A stretch of DNA of 64,000 bases from an uncultured Opitutia bacterium (GTDB taxonomy: Bacteria; Verrucomicrobiota; Verrucomicrobiia; Opitutales; Opitutaceae). This document shows positions 45,953 through 53,225 of the stretch, piece after piece. The first letter of the stretch is position 1, and each line of letters opens with the position of its first letter. The translations under genes and the position numbers were made by a program. The notes under the pieces are model-generated. The model searched no databases. It was not told the origin of the DNA and was given only the letters and a program-made list of their open reading frames with translations. The stretch lies in assembly GCA_903902745.1 (NCBI GenBank), contig CAIUWA010000016.1, positions 144,024-208,023 of the forward strand, written 5' to 3'.

Positions 45953-46085
45953 GTTTTCGCGCAGAGGCGCGGAGGCGCGGGGATAAATCCAAAGCCCTCT
46001 TGGACTTTTAGCCTCCTAATAAACCAGTTCCCTCTGCTTTCCGGGGCAGAAGTATTACTCTGCGGCCCTGCGCCTCTGCGCGAAA
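45953..46085. repeat. CGCAGAG-type palindromic intergenic repeat
   Basis: TTTTCGCGCAGAGGCGCGGA and GCCCTGCGCCTCTGCGCGAAA are inverted arms around about 90 bases. The arms are close to those at 11332-11447. It lies just upstream of the Rieske gene and beyond the stop of DUF4202. Confidence 0.75.
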
Positions 46086-46095
46086 CTTCCGCCCG

Positions 46096-46674
46096 TCAGG
46101 AGGCGAGGGCTTCCTGCACGAGCGCCGCGATGCCGGACGGCAGCGCCAGGCCGCTGGCCAGTTCCTGCGCATGCGGGCTCATTTTGCGCCAGGTCTTGCG
46201 GATGATATCCACGAATTTTTCGCGGGGATATTCCGCGTGCTGGGCGGCGAAGGCGCTGATTTCATTTTCCAAAAACACCAGGCAGGCCGCGTCCTCGAGC
46301 GCCTGCGTGCCGGGGTTGGTCTTGAGGCCGGTCTTCGACACCCAGACAGCAAGCTCCGCCGCCTCGGACGCGGCGATGCCGGCCTGCAGCAGGAGGGCGC
46401 GGGCGCGCTCCGCCTGCTTGGTGTAGAGGCTTTTTCTCCACTGGAGATAACCCGGCCGGTCCATCGGGAAGGAGGCGCGCGGCACTGACCAGCGCTCCAG
46501 GTGCTGGCTCCGTGCGGCGAGGCGCAGCAGCGGGGTGTCGGCGGGCACGAGTTTCTGCACCCACGCCTCCATGCGATCGGCATAGACGAGCTCGGCCGCG
46601 CGGCCATCGGTCGCCTTGTGTGGATCCGCCGCGTGCGCGGCATCGATCAGTTCCCGGGCGCGATCATACGACAT
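46096..46674 (-). CDS. DUF4202-family protein
   Basis: 192 residues, soluble and helical. The phrases LAARSQHLERWSVPRASFPM, RPGYLQWRKSLY, LEDAACLVFLEN and IRKTWRKMSP match my memory of DUF4202, a His- and Glu-containing helical family (HD-like arrangement of His, Glu and Asp). Biochemical role is unknown. It lies alone between two repeats on the minus strand. Family assignment is firm; function is not. Confidence 0.8.
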   Translation of the reverse strand: MSYDRARELIDAAHAADPHKATDGRAAELVYADRMEAWVQKLVPADTPLLRLAARSQHLERWSVPRASFPMDRPGYLQWRKSLYTKQAERARALLLQAGIAASEAAELAVWVSKTGLKTNPGTQALEDAACLVFLENEISAFAAQHAEYPREKFVDIIRKTWRKMSPHAQELASGLALPSGIAALVQEALAS

Positions 46675-46730
46675 GCGGGGGAAAGTATGAATTAAGCAGG
46701 AAGAAGGAAGAACGAAGCTCTCTCATGCGG

Positions 46731-46794
46731 TAGGGCGCGGACTTCCTCCTTCGCCAAGGCTACGGCGGACCAGGCGGAGTCACTGCCCTACCGT
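46731..46794. repeat. GTAGGGCG-type palindromic repeat with inserted word
   Basis: GTAGGGCGCGGACTTC and the right end GAGTCACTGCCCTAC face each other. Inside is CTCCTTCGCCAAGGCTACGGCGGAC, a word also hidden inside the nested repeat at 38226-38382. It lies just beyond the glycyl-tRNA synthetase stop. Confidence 0.6.
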
Positions 46795-48318
46795 TCAATA
46801 CACTTGCTCATCCAACAGCGCAAAGAGCTCCGCTTCCGTGATCCGCTTCTGCTGCATGCTGTCGCGCTCGCGCAGGGTGAACGTGCCGTCCTTCTCGATG
46901 GTCTCGAAGTCGATGGTCACGCACCAGGGCGTGCCGATTTCGTCCTGGCGGCGGTAGCGGCGGCCGATCGCGCCGGCCTCGTCGTAGAAGACGGCGTAGC
47001 GGCGCTTGAGCTTGGCATGGAGTTCCTTCGCCCGGGCGGTGAGCAGTTCCTTGTTCTTGAGCAGCGGGAGCACGGCGACCTTCACGGGCGCGATGCGCGG
47101 CGAGAGGCGGAGGACGGTCCGCTTCTCCACGGCGCCCTTGTCGTCCGTCACGTCCTCCTCGGCGTAACCGGCGCAGAGGATGGCGAGGAAGATGCGGTCG
47201 ACCCCGACCGCGGGCTCGATGACATGCGGCACGAATTTCTTCTTCGAGGCCTCTTCGAAATAATCCATCGGCTTGCCGCTGGCGGTCGCGTGCTGGTTGA
47301 GGTCGTAGTTGCCGCGCGCGGCGATGCCCCACAGCTCCTGCACGCCGAAGGGATACTGGAACATGATGTCGACCGTGCCCTTCGAGTAGAACGCGAGCTT
47401 CTCCTTCGGATGCGCATAGCGCGAGAGGTGGCTGTCGGGCAGGCCGATGCTCTTGAGCCAGGCCTCGCACCAGGCGATCCACTCCTCGTGGCACTTCGCC
47501 CAGTCGGCGTCCTCGGAGATGAAGTATTCCATCTCCATCTGCTCGAACTCGCGCGAGCGGAAGATGAAGTTGCGCGGCGTGATCTCGTTGCGGAACGACT
47601 TGCCGATTTGCGCGATGCCGAAGGGCAGCTTCACGCGGCCGGTGTCCACCACGCTCTTGAAATCGACGAACATGCCCTGCGCCGTCTCGGGCCGCAGGTA
47701 GGCCACGCTGCTCGCGTCGGTCATCGCGCCGACGTTGGTCTGAAACATCATGTTGAACGAGCGCGGCGCCGTAAGGCTGCCTGGCTCGCCGGTGGCCGGG
47801 GAAGGAATCAATGCAATCTCATCCGGCTGCGCCTCGGTCATGTCCTTGACGGTGACCGGCGCGAGCTGGCCTTGGATGGCCTTCTTCCGCTTGAACGCCT
47901 CGGCGGCGGTCTGGAGTTCTCCCGCGGTGTTCTCGCTTTCAAGTGCGGAAACGTAGCCCATGGTTTTGCCGTCGACGATGATGGCCGCGAAAAACAACTG
48001 GTCCGCCCGGTAGCGCTGCTTGCTCACCTTGCAGTCGACCAGCGGATCGGTGAATCCGGCGACATGGCCCGACGCCTCCCAGACTTTCGGGTGCATGATG
48101 ATCGAGGTCTCGATGCCAACGATGTCCTCGCGGCGGCGCACCATGTCGTTCCACCAGCAGTCGCGGATGTTCTTCTTCAGCTCCGCGCCGAGCGGGCCGT
48201 AGTCGAAGAAGCCGTTGAGGCCGCCGTAGATCTCGGACGAGGGAAAGACAAAGCCCCGGCGCTTGGCGAGCGACACGATGGCTTCCATGAGGTTTCCGGG
48301 GGCGGCAGGCGTGGACAT
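46795..48318 (-). CDS. glyS: Glycyl-tRNA synthetase, alpha2 (eukaryote/archaea-like) type
   Basis: 507 residues from the ATG at 48318 (a TTG nine bases upstream is weaker). Charges tRNA-Gly with glycine. Class II motifs are clear: GGLNGFFDYGPLGAELKKN near the N-terminus, RPETAQGMFVDF, and motif 2 NEITPRNFIFRSREFEQMEM. The C-terminal anticodon-binding domain (about 410-505, RIAPVKVAVLPLL) is present. This single-chain dimeric type differs from the alpha2beta2 enzyme of most bacteria. The gene is a lone unit with a palindromic repeat after its stop. Confidence 0.95.
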   Translation of the reverse strand: MSTPAAPGNLMEAIVSLAKRRGFVFPSSEIYGGLNGFFDYGPLGAELKKNIRDCWWNDMVRRREDIVGIETSIIMHPKVWEASGHVAGFTDPLVDCKVSKQRYRADQLFFAAIIVDGKTMGYVSALESENTAGELQTAAEAFKRKKAIQGQLAPVTVKDMTEAQPDEIALIPSPATGEPGSLTAPRSFNMMFQTNVGAMTDASSVAYLRPETAQGMFVDFKSVVDTGRVKLPFGIAQIGKSFRNEITPRNFIFRSREFEQMEMEYFISEDADWAKCHEEWIAWCEAWLKSIGLPDSHLSRYAHPKEKLAFYSKGTVDIMFQYPFGVQELWGIAARGNYDLNQHATASGKPMDYFEEASKKKFVPHVIEPAVGVDRIFLAILCAGYAEEDVTDDKGAVEKRTVLRLSPRIAPVKVAVLPLLKNKELLTARAKELHAKLKRRYAVFYDEAGAIGRRYRRQDEIGTPWCVTIDFETIEKDGTFTLRERDSMQQKRITEAELFALLDEQVY

Positions 48319-48466
48319 AAGAGGCAAAGGGATAGCGCAACGCCCCGGGCGCGGTCAATTCCGCGGTTGGATCAGCGAAGGTCTCAAATAATCGTTCTCG
48401 TTCCATCCCGCCATACCGCTTCGTTGGACGCCGTAACCCATCCGGGGGCGTGGCGTCATTTCCCCC

Positions 48467-48889
48467 ATGAATACTTCCACGAAGATTTCCCTGCTCGCCG
48501 TCGGTCTTGCCCTGGCCTCCCTCCCTTTCGTCAGCGCGGCTGACAACAACAACTCCGACCAAACCAATTCCGCTCCCGCCCCTGTCGCCGGCAGCCGGCA
48601 TCCGCGCCTGCGCGCCATGCTGCTCCGCCGGCAGGTGGTGGCCCACCAAGTTGCCCGCCGCCTCGGGCTGAGCCAGGATCAGACCGCCCAGCTCAAGTCG
48701 CTCCGCGCACAAACCAAGTCCACGATCAAAGGTATCCGCGCCGACTCCAGTCTCACCGCCGAGCAGAAGAAGGCCAAGGTTCGCGAGACGCTCCAGGGCA
48801 CGCGCGCCCAGATGAATTCCACGTTGACGCCGGACCAGCAGGCCCAGCTCAAGCAGATGCGGGAGCAACGCAAGGCGAACAAGGTCTGA
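48467..48889 (+). CDS. Spy/CpxP-like (LTXXQ) periplasmic protein
   Basis: 140 residues with a signal peptide (1-24, ending VSAAD). The mature protein is helical and basic, with two LTxxQ-like motifs: LGLSQDQTAQLKSLR (about 65-80) and STLTPDQQAQLKQM (about 118-131). Such proteins are ATP-independent periplasmic chaperones or stress sensors. The gene is divergent from glyS, and a small hairpin follows its stop. Confidence 0.75.
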   Translation: MNTSTKISLLAVGLALASLPFVSAADNNNSDQTNSAPAPVAGSRHPRLRAMLLRRQVVAHQVARRLGLSQDQTAQLKSLRAQTKSTIKGIRADSSLTAEQKKAKVRETLQGTRAQMNSTLTPDQQAQLKQMREQRKANKV

Positions 48890-48896
48890 AGGTGGA

Positions 48897-48915
48897 GCGT
48901 GTTGTCCCCAACACG
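48897..48915 (+). terminator. Small perfect hairpin after the Spy-like gene
   Basis: AGCGTGTTG and CAACACGCT pair around a CCC-type loop eight bases after the stop codon. No T-run follows, so it may be a weak terminator or an mRNA-stabilising hairpin. Confidence 0.45.
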
Positions 48916-49022
48916 CTGGATCGATGCGGCTTCGCCGCCACGCGTTGAGGTCAACGTTTTCTGCTTCCCGAGATTCAAATATTGCCGGGGCGAAGGCGGT
49001 GTCCAACCTCACCTTCACTGCC

Positions 49023-49673
49023 ATGCCCCTGATCGATCTTTCGCAGCCGCTGTTTGACCAGGCGCCAAACTGCCCGGTGCATCCGCCGGTGAGTTTCAAG
49101 CGCACGGCCGACCATCCGCAGGGCGGATGGAGGATGGAGGAGATTGCAATGGCGACGCATACCGGCAGCCATCTCGACGCGCCGCTGCACAAGATCGCCG
49201 GCGGCAAGAGCATCTCGGACCTGCCGCTGGAAACCTTCACGGGGCCCGCGCGCATCGCCGACCTTCGCGGCCTTGCGCCGGACACTCCCATCACCGCGAG
49301 CATGCTGGCTCCGCAGCTGCCTGGGCTTGCCGCCGGCGACATCGTGCTACTCGCCACCGGCTGGGGCGAGCGGCGGGCGAAGACCGAGGAATGGCTGCGC
49401 CACTCGCCGCGCGTTTCGCCCGATGGGGCTCGCTGGTTGGTCGAGCATCGCGTGCGCGGCGTGGGGATCGACCACTATTCCATCGGCGGTCTCGGCGGCG
49501 ACAACGACACGACCCACACCATTCTGCTCGGAGCCGGCGTGTGGATCGTCGAGGAACTGCGTTTTCCCCCGGAGGTTTTTTCGCTGCCGCCGCCGGTGAA
49601 GTTCTGGGCGTTGCCCCTGAACTGGCCCGGCTGTTCCGGCGCTTTTTGCCGGCCGGTGATTGAGGTGCCTTGA
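49023..49673 (+). CDS. Cyclase-family (kynurenine-formamidase-like) metal hydrolase
   Basis: 216 residues from the ATG at 49023; the open frame extends upstream to 48924, but the family begins MPLIDLSQPL. The metal-binding block HTGSHLDAPLHK (HxGxHxDxPxH) is intact, with a later DHYSIGG and DNDTTHTILL where further metal/catalytic residues lie. The family hydrolyses amide or cyclic bonds (e.g. N-formylkynurenine); this member's substrate is not set by its context, as no tryptophan-degradation genes are nearby. Confidence 0.82.
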   Translation: MPLIDLSQPLFDQAPNCPVHPPVSFKRTADHPQGGWRMEEIAMATHTGSHLDAPLHKIAGGKSISDLPLETFTGPARIADLRGLAPDTPITASMLAPQLPGLAAGDIVLLATGWGERRAKTEEWLRHSPRVSPDGARWLVEHRVRGVGIDHYSIGGLGGDNDTTHTILLGAGVWIVEELRFPPEVFSLPPPVKFWALPLNWPGCSGAFCRPVIEVP

Positions 49674-49752
49674 TCGGGAATTCCGCCCGCAGATTTTTTG
49701 CCACGAAGAGGCACAAAATTCGCCCGCCTTAAGTTCGGCCATTTCTTCTCCG

Positions 49753-50292
49753 ATGCTCCGCCCGCCCGAGACCTTCACCACCAACCGGCTCACCGCCCAG
49801 CGCCCGCGCGTGGAGGATGCCGCCGCCGCCTTTGCGGCCTACGCGAACGATCCGGAGGTGACCCGCTATCTCTCCTGGAAGGCCTACGACCGCGTTGAGC
49901 CGCTGGCGGATTTTTTCCGCGCGCGCCAGGAGGACTGGGAAAAGACCGGCCTCCATTTCACTTGGCTGCTCCGCCTGCGCGAGACCCAGGAGGTGGTGGG
50001 GCTGATCGGCTGCATTCCCGACGGCGGCAAGGTCACCCTCGGCTACGTGCTCGGAAAAAAATTCTGGGGCCGCGGCCTCGCGACTGAGGTGCTGCGCCAC
50101 CTCGTGGCGTGGCTGATCGCCCAGCCGGAGATTTTCCGGGTGTGGGCCTATTGCGACGTCGAGAATCCGGCGTCCGCCCGCGTGATGGAAAAGGCCGGCA
50201 TGACCCGCGAGGGAATCCTGCGCCGCTGGCACGTGTGCCCGACCATCGGTCCCTCCCTCCGCGATTGCACTGTTTGCGCGAGAGTGAAGTGA
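49753..50292 (+). CDS. GNAT-family N-acetyltransferase (RimJ/RimL type)
   Basis: 179 residues from the ATG at 49753; the open upstream frame lacks family similarity. Opening TFTTNRLTAQRPRVEDAAAA is typical of the RimJ/RimL branch. The acetyl-CoA motif region is KVTLGYVLGKKFWGRGLATEV (Q/RxxGxG/A-type pyrophosphate loop), and VENPASARVMEKAGM closes the fold. The substrate (ribosomal protein N-terminus or small amine) cannot be told. It ends near an ECF-like promoter facing it on the other strand. Confidence 0.85.
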   Translation: MLRPPETFTTNRLTAQRPRVEDAAAAFAAYANDPEVTRYLSWKAYDRVEPLADFFRARQEDWEKTGLHFTWLLRLRETQEVVGLIGCIPDGGKVTLGYVLGKKFWGRGLATEVLRHLVAWLIAQPEIFRVWAYCDVENPASARVMEKAGMTREGILRRWHVCPTIGPSLRDCTVCARVK

Positions 50293-50334
50293 GGCACGTC
50301 AGAGATCTGCCCCGACCCGAGTGAAGCGGCCGGG

Positions 50335-50361
50335 AGACGGGGTGTGTGGCGCGAGGTTACA
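50335..50361 (-). promoter_or_regulatory. Fourth ECF-like promoter element, orphan
   Basis: TGTAAC (50356-50361), 15 bases, then CCGTCT (50335-50340) on the minus strand. Transcription would run leftward into the 3' end of the GNAT gene. No minus-strand gene follows, so its target would be an antisense or small RNA. Confidence 0.5.
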
Positions 50362-50464
50362 AAAGGCCGTCAAATATTGGCGCTTTTTTGACCCGGGGGT
50401 TTGCAACCCGCCCACCCCCGCCGCGTCTCGGTGGTCAGTACCAATCGTACATCCCACACCTAAC

Positions 50465-50623
50465 ATGAAAAACGATCTCTCCTTCAAAATCCTCGCCGCG
50501 GCCGTGGTCGCTGGCCTGTTCCTTTCCCTGGTTGACGCTAACTCAGGTCGCGACGACGCGGGCGATGACGCCCGGCCGGTCGCGGCGGCGGCCTCGGCAC
50601 CGGCCACCCTCGCCCAGCGCTGA
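50465..50623 (+). CDS. Small secreted or membrane peptide of unknown function
   Basis: 52 residues. MKNDLSFKILAAAVVAGLF looks like a signal or membrane anchor, followed by a short Asp/Ala-rich tail (GRDDAGDDARPVAAAAS). The frame is open upstream to 50321, but the Lys-hydrophobic start at 50465 is the natural one. No family is recognised. It follows the GNAT gene after 172 bases, so it may have its own promoter. Confidence 0.45.
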   Translation: MKNDLSFKILAAAVVAGLFLSLVDANSGRDDAGDDARPVAAAASAPATLAQR

Positions 50624-50752
50624 GGCCTGCTGAAACAACTTTTGTCCGCCCGGGGTGTGATCCGGCGCGGGCAAGCTTACCCGCCGCCCCGGAGCCCTGC
50701 TCCCGGCGGCGGTTTTATTTTTCCCGGGGCACGTCTGTGTCCCCCCCCGTCT

Positions 50753-52357
50753 TCACGGGCCGCGCGGGCCGGTGTGGACGTAATGGAAAAAATTAACATC
50801 GGCATAGCCTTCGTCGCCCTTGGAATTATAGCTGTAGAGTCCGATGCGATCTCCCCGGTAATTTCCCCACGCCAGCTGATACATTGGGCCAAAATCCGTA
50901 AAGGACCGCCCGTCGAGACTGAATGAAAACTGGCTCTGGCCATCGAGCCCCCAGATGGATCTGAGCCAGAGGCGCCGGCCGGCAATCTCCGGTCCCGGCG
51001 TGGCGATCGCGTTGTTCACCGAGACCAGGATTCGTTTAGCGCCTTCCTGTAGGACGCCCAAGGCCGCGTGGGTTTTTGAAAAATGGCAGAGCCCAGCCTG
51101 CTGGCCGTCCGCCATGCCGGCCAGGTCGAGTTCGATCACCACTTCATTAGCCGCCGTGCGCAGCGCGCGCTGGGTCAGCGTATTGCCGGCCTTCATCAGG
51201 TCGCCCGGCACCAGCGGCGCGAAGGCATGCAGCCGCAACCAGCCCGGCCGCTCGGTGAGCGACCATTTGCCGGCACGCGGCTGGTAATTCCACTCCCATT
51301 GTGCGGGCAATTCCGCATTGCTGAATTCATCGCTCGTCTCCGGGGTGGGACCGGCCAGCCCTTGCTCAGGCATTTTTCCGGCCCAGGTCATTGCGCCCAA
51401 TCCGTCCGGGCCAACTTCGCCGATGATGGGCCAGCCGTCAGTCCACGTCACGGGCAGCAGGCTCAAACACCGGCCCTCCCAGCTGCCGCGCCCATGATGC
51501 GTGAGGAAATACCAATCGCCCTTGGGCGTCTGCACCAGCCCGCCTTGGTTCGGCTCCATGGCCTCGCGGTCGGCCTGCTTGAGCTGTTTGATTTCCTCGT
51601 AGGGTCCGAAAATGGCTTTCGCCCGCTCCATCATAACCACCCGGCCCTCCGGCCGGGACTCGCTGAAAAAATGATAATAGTGGCCGTTGATTTTATAGAG
51701 CTTGTTGGCCTCGCTGCCCTTCGACTGGTGGATGACCCGGTCCGAATCCTTCACCACTTCGCGGCCGTCAGGGGTCAGTTTCCAAAGATGGATCTTGTAG
51801 CCGTCGCGGAAGCTCGAGCCGACGAGATAGCCCTGGCCGTCGTCATCCCAGAAGGGGCAGGGATCATCCCAGCCCGCTTCCGGCAACACGCGATGCAGCG
51901 GCTCCCAGGGTCCGGCCGGATCCTTCGCCGTCGTCATGAAGTAACCTTCGTCGGGCGTGCCGAAATAAATCCAGAACCGGTTGTCGTGATAGCGGATCGC
52001 GCCCGCCCAGATGCCCTTGCCGTAGCGATTCACGCGGTCCCAATTCAGCTCGGGGCTGATCTGAGTGAGATCGGTCACCGCGTGGCCCAGAATCGTCCAG
52101 TTCACCAGATCGCGGGAATGCAGGATCACCATCCCCGGTGAAAACTGGAATGTGGACGAGATGGCGAAGTAGTCGGCGCCGACGCGGATGCAGTCCAGGT
52201 CGCTGTAATCGGCCGGGATGACGGGATTGAGATAGGTCCCGTCGCCCTGATCCCCCCACTTTGGCCAGTCGCCCCACGGGCGCGGTGACACTGCGGCGGC
52301 CGAGATTGCGCCGACGCCAGCCAGCAAAAACAGCAGGGGATGAAAACTTGTCCTCAT
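50753..52357 (-). CDS. GH43-family glycosidase with C-terminal beta-sandwich domain
   Basis: 534 residues from the ATG at 52357, just after the upstream permease stop. Signal peptide (about 1-20, ending AISA). The five-bladed propeller has GTYLNPVIPADYSDLDCIRV (first Asp), GWDDPCPFWDDDGQ (middle) and the late Glu in the region KGSEANKLYKINGHYY, matching GH43 order. A second domain (about 320-534, with DEFSNAELPAQWEWNYQPR) is the C-terminal beta-sandwich common in GH43 arabinofuranosidases/xylosidases. It is the last gene of an operon with sugar ABC permeases, so it likely cleaves the oligosaccharides that operon imports. Confidence 0.85.
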   Translation of the reverse strand: MRTSFHPLLFLLAGVGAISAAAVSPRPWGDWPKWGDQGDGTYLNPVIPADYSDLDCIRVGADYFAISSTFQFSPGMVILHSRDLVNWTILGHAVTDLTQISPELNWDRVNRYGKGIWAGAIRYHDNRFWIYFGTPDEGYFMTTAKDPAGPWEPLHRVLPEAGWDDPCPFWDDDGQGYLVGSSFRDGYKIHLWKLTPDGREVVKDSDRVIHQSKGSEANKLYKINGHYYHFFSESRPEGRVVMMERAKAIFGPYEEIKQLKQADREAMEPNQGGLVQTPKGDWYFLTHHGRGSWEGRCLSLLPVTWTDGWPIIGEVGPDGLGAMTWAGKMPEQGLAGPTPETSDEFSNAELPAQWEWNYQPRAGKWSLTERPGWLRLHAFAPLVPGDLMKAGNTLTQRALRTAANEVVIELDLAGMADGQQAGLCHFSKTHAALGVLQEGAKRILVSVNNAIATPGPEIAGRRLWLRSIWGLDGQSQFSFSLDGRSFTDFGPMYQLAWGNYRGDRIGLYSYNSKGDEGYADVNFFHYVHTGPRGP

Positions 52358-52361
52358 CTTC

Positions 52362-53225
52362 TCAGCCCTTGAGCGCACCGGCGGCGATGCCCTTCACGAT
52401 CTGGCGCTGCAGGAGCAGGTACACGGCGAGGATCGGCAGGGTCACGAGCACCAGGCCGGCGAACAGCATGCCGTAGTCGGTGTGGTATTGCGCGGTGATG
52501 GAAAGGTTCGCGAGCCCGAGCGGCAGCGTACGCGCACTCCCATCCACGTCGCCCCCGACCAGCATGAAGGCGAAAAAATATTCCTTCCACACGCCGATGA
52601 ACTGGAAGATCGCCACTGTGACGAGCCCCGGCCGCGCCAGCGGCAGCAGCACGCGCCAGAATGCGGAGAATTCGCCGCAGCCGTCGATCACCGCGGCCTC
52701 ATAGAGCGAGCGCGGCAGCGAGCGGAAAAAACCCGCCAGGACAAAAATCGCGAACGGCAGGCCGTTGGCCGTGTAGACCAGGATGAGCCCAACGCGGGAG
52801 TTGAGGAGATCCAGAGCCCGCAGCTCGAAGAAGAGGGGCACCATCGCCAGCTGCGCGGGAATCATCAGGCCGGCGAGGAACAGCCAGAAGGCCGTCCGCG
52901 CCAGCGGGTGATAAAACCGGGTGAGCGCGTAGGCCGCCATTGCGCCCAGCGCGACGATGAGCGCGACCGACACGCCGGTAACCAACACGGAGTTGAAAAA
53001 ATAATCGCCGAACCGGGCCTCGCGCCAGGCTCGGGAGTAATTGTCGAAATGCAGATCATTGGGCGCCGGGAGCGAAAACGTGTCGCGGAAGATCGCCGCG
53101 TCAGGCTTGAGCGAGGAGTAGGCGACCCAGAGCAGCGGGAACACCACCCACCCCGCATAGCCCAGCAACGCGGCCAGGATGAGAGGCCGGCCCAGCGTGA
53201 ACGGCTTGGTCTGCGGCTTTCTCAT
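52362..53225 (-). CDS. Sugar ABC transporter permease (MalG-type)
   Basis: 287 residues from the ATG at 53225; its ATG overlaps the stop of the upstream fusion gene (ATGA). Six hydrophobic helices and the permease EAA loop LYEAAVIDGCGEFSAFWRVLLP identify it as the second permease of a carbohydrate (CUT1) importer. An in-frame extension to 53405 would overlap the fusion gene and is not used. No ATPase gene of this system is in the window; one shared MsmK-type ATPase elsewhere could serve it. Confidence 0.88.
   Translation of the reverse strand: MRKPQTKPFTLGRPLILAALLGYAGWVVFPLLWVAYSSLKPDAAIFRDTFSLPAPNDLHFDNYSRAWREARFGDYFFNSVLVTGVSVALIVALGAMAAYALTRFYHPLARTAFWLFLAGLMIPAQLAMVPLFFELRALDLLNSRVGLILVYTANGLPFAIFVLAGFFRSLPRSLYEAAVIDGCGEFSAFWRVLLPLARPGLVTVAIFQFIGVWKEYFFAFMLVGGDVDGSARTLPLGLANLSITAQYHTDYGMLFAGLVLVTLPILAVYLLLQRQIVKGIAAGALKG

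Noticed and set aside
48432..48458. CGTAAC-N15-GCGTCA as a fifth ECF promoter before the Spy-like gene
   Set aside because: The -35 and -10 both deviate, the -10 sits only about 8 bases before the ATG, and no GTTACAAA core is present.
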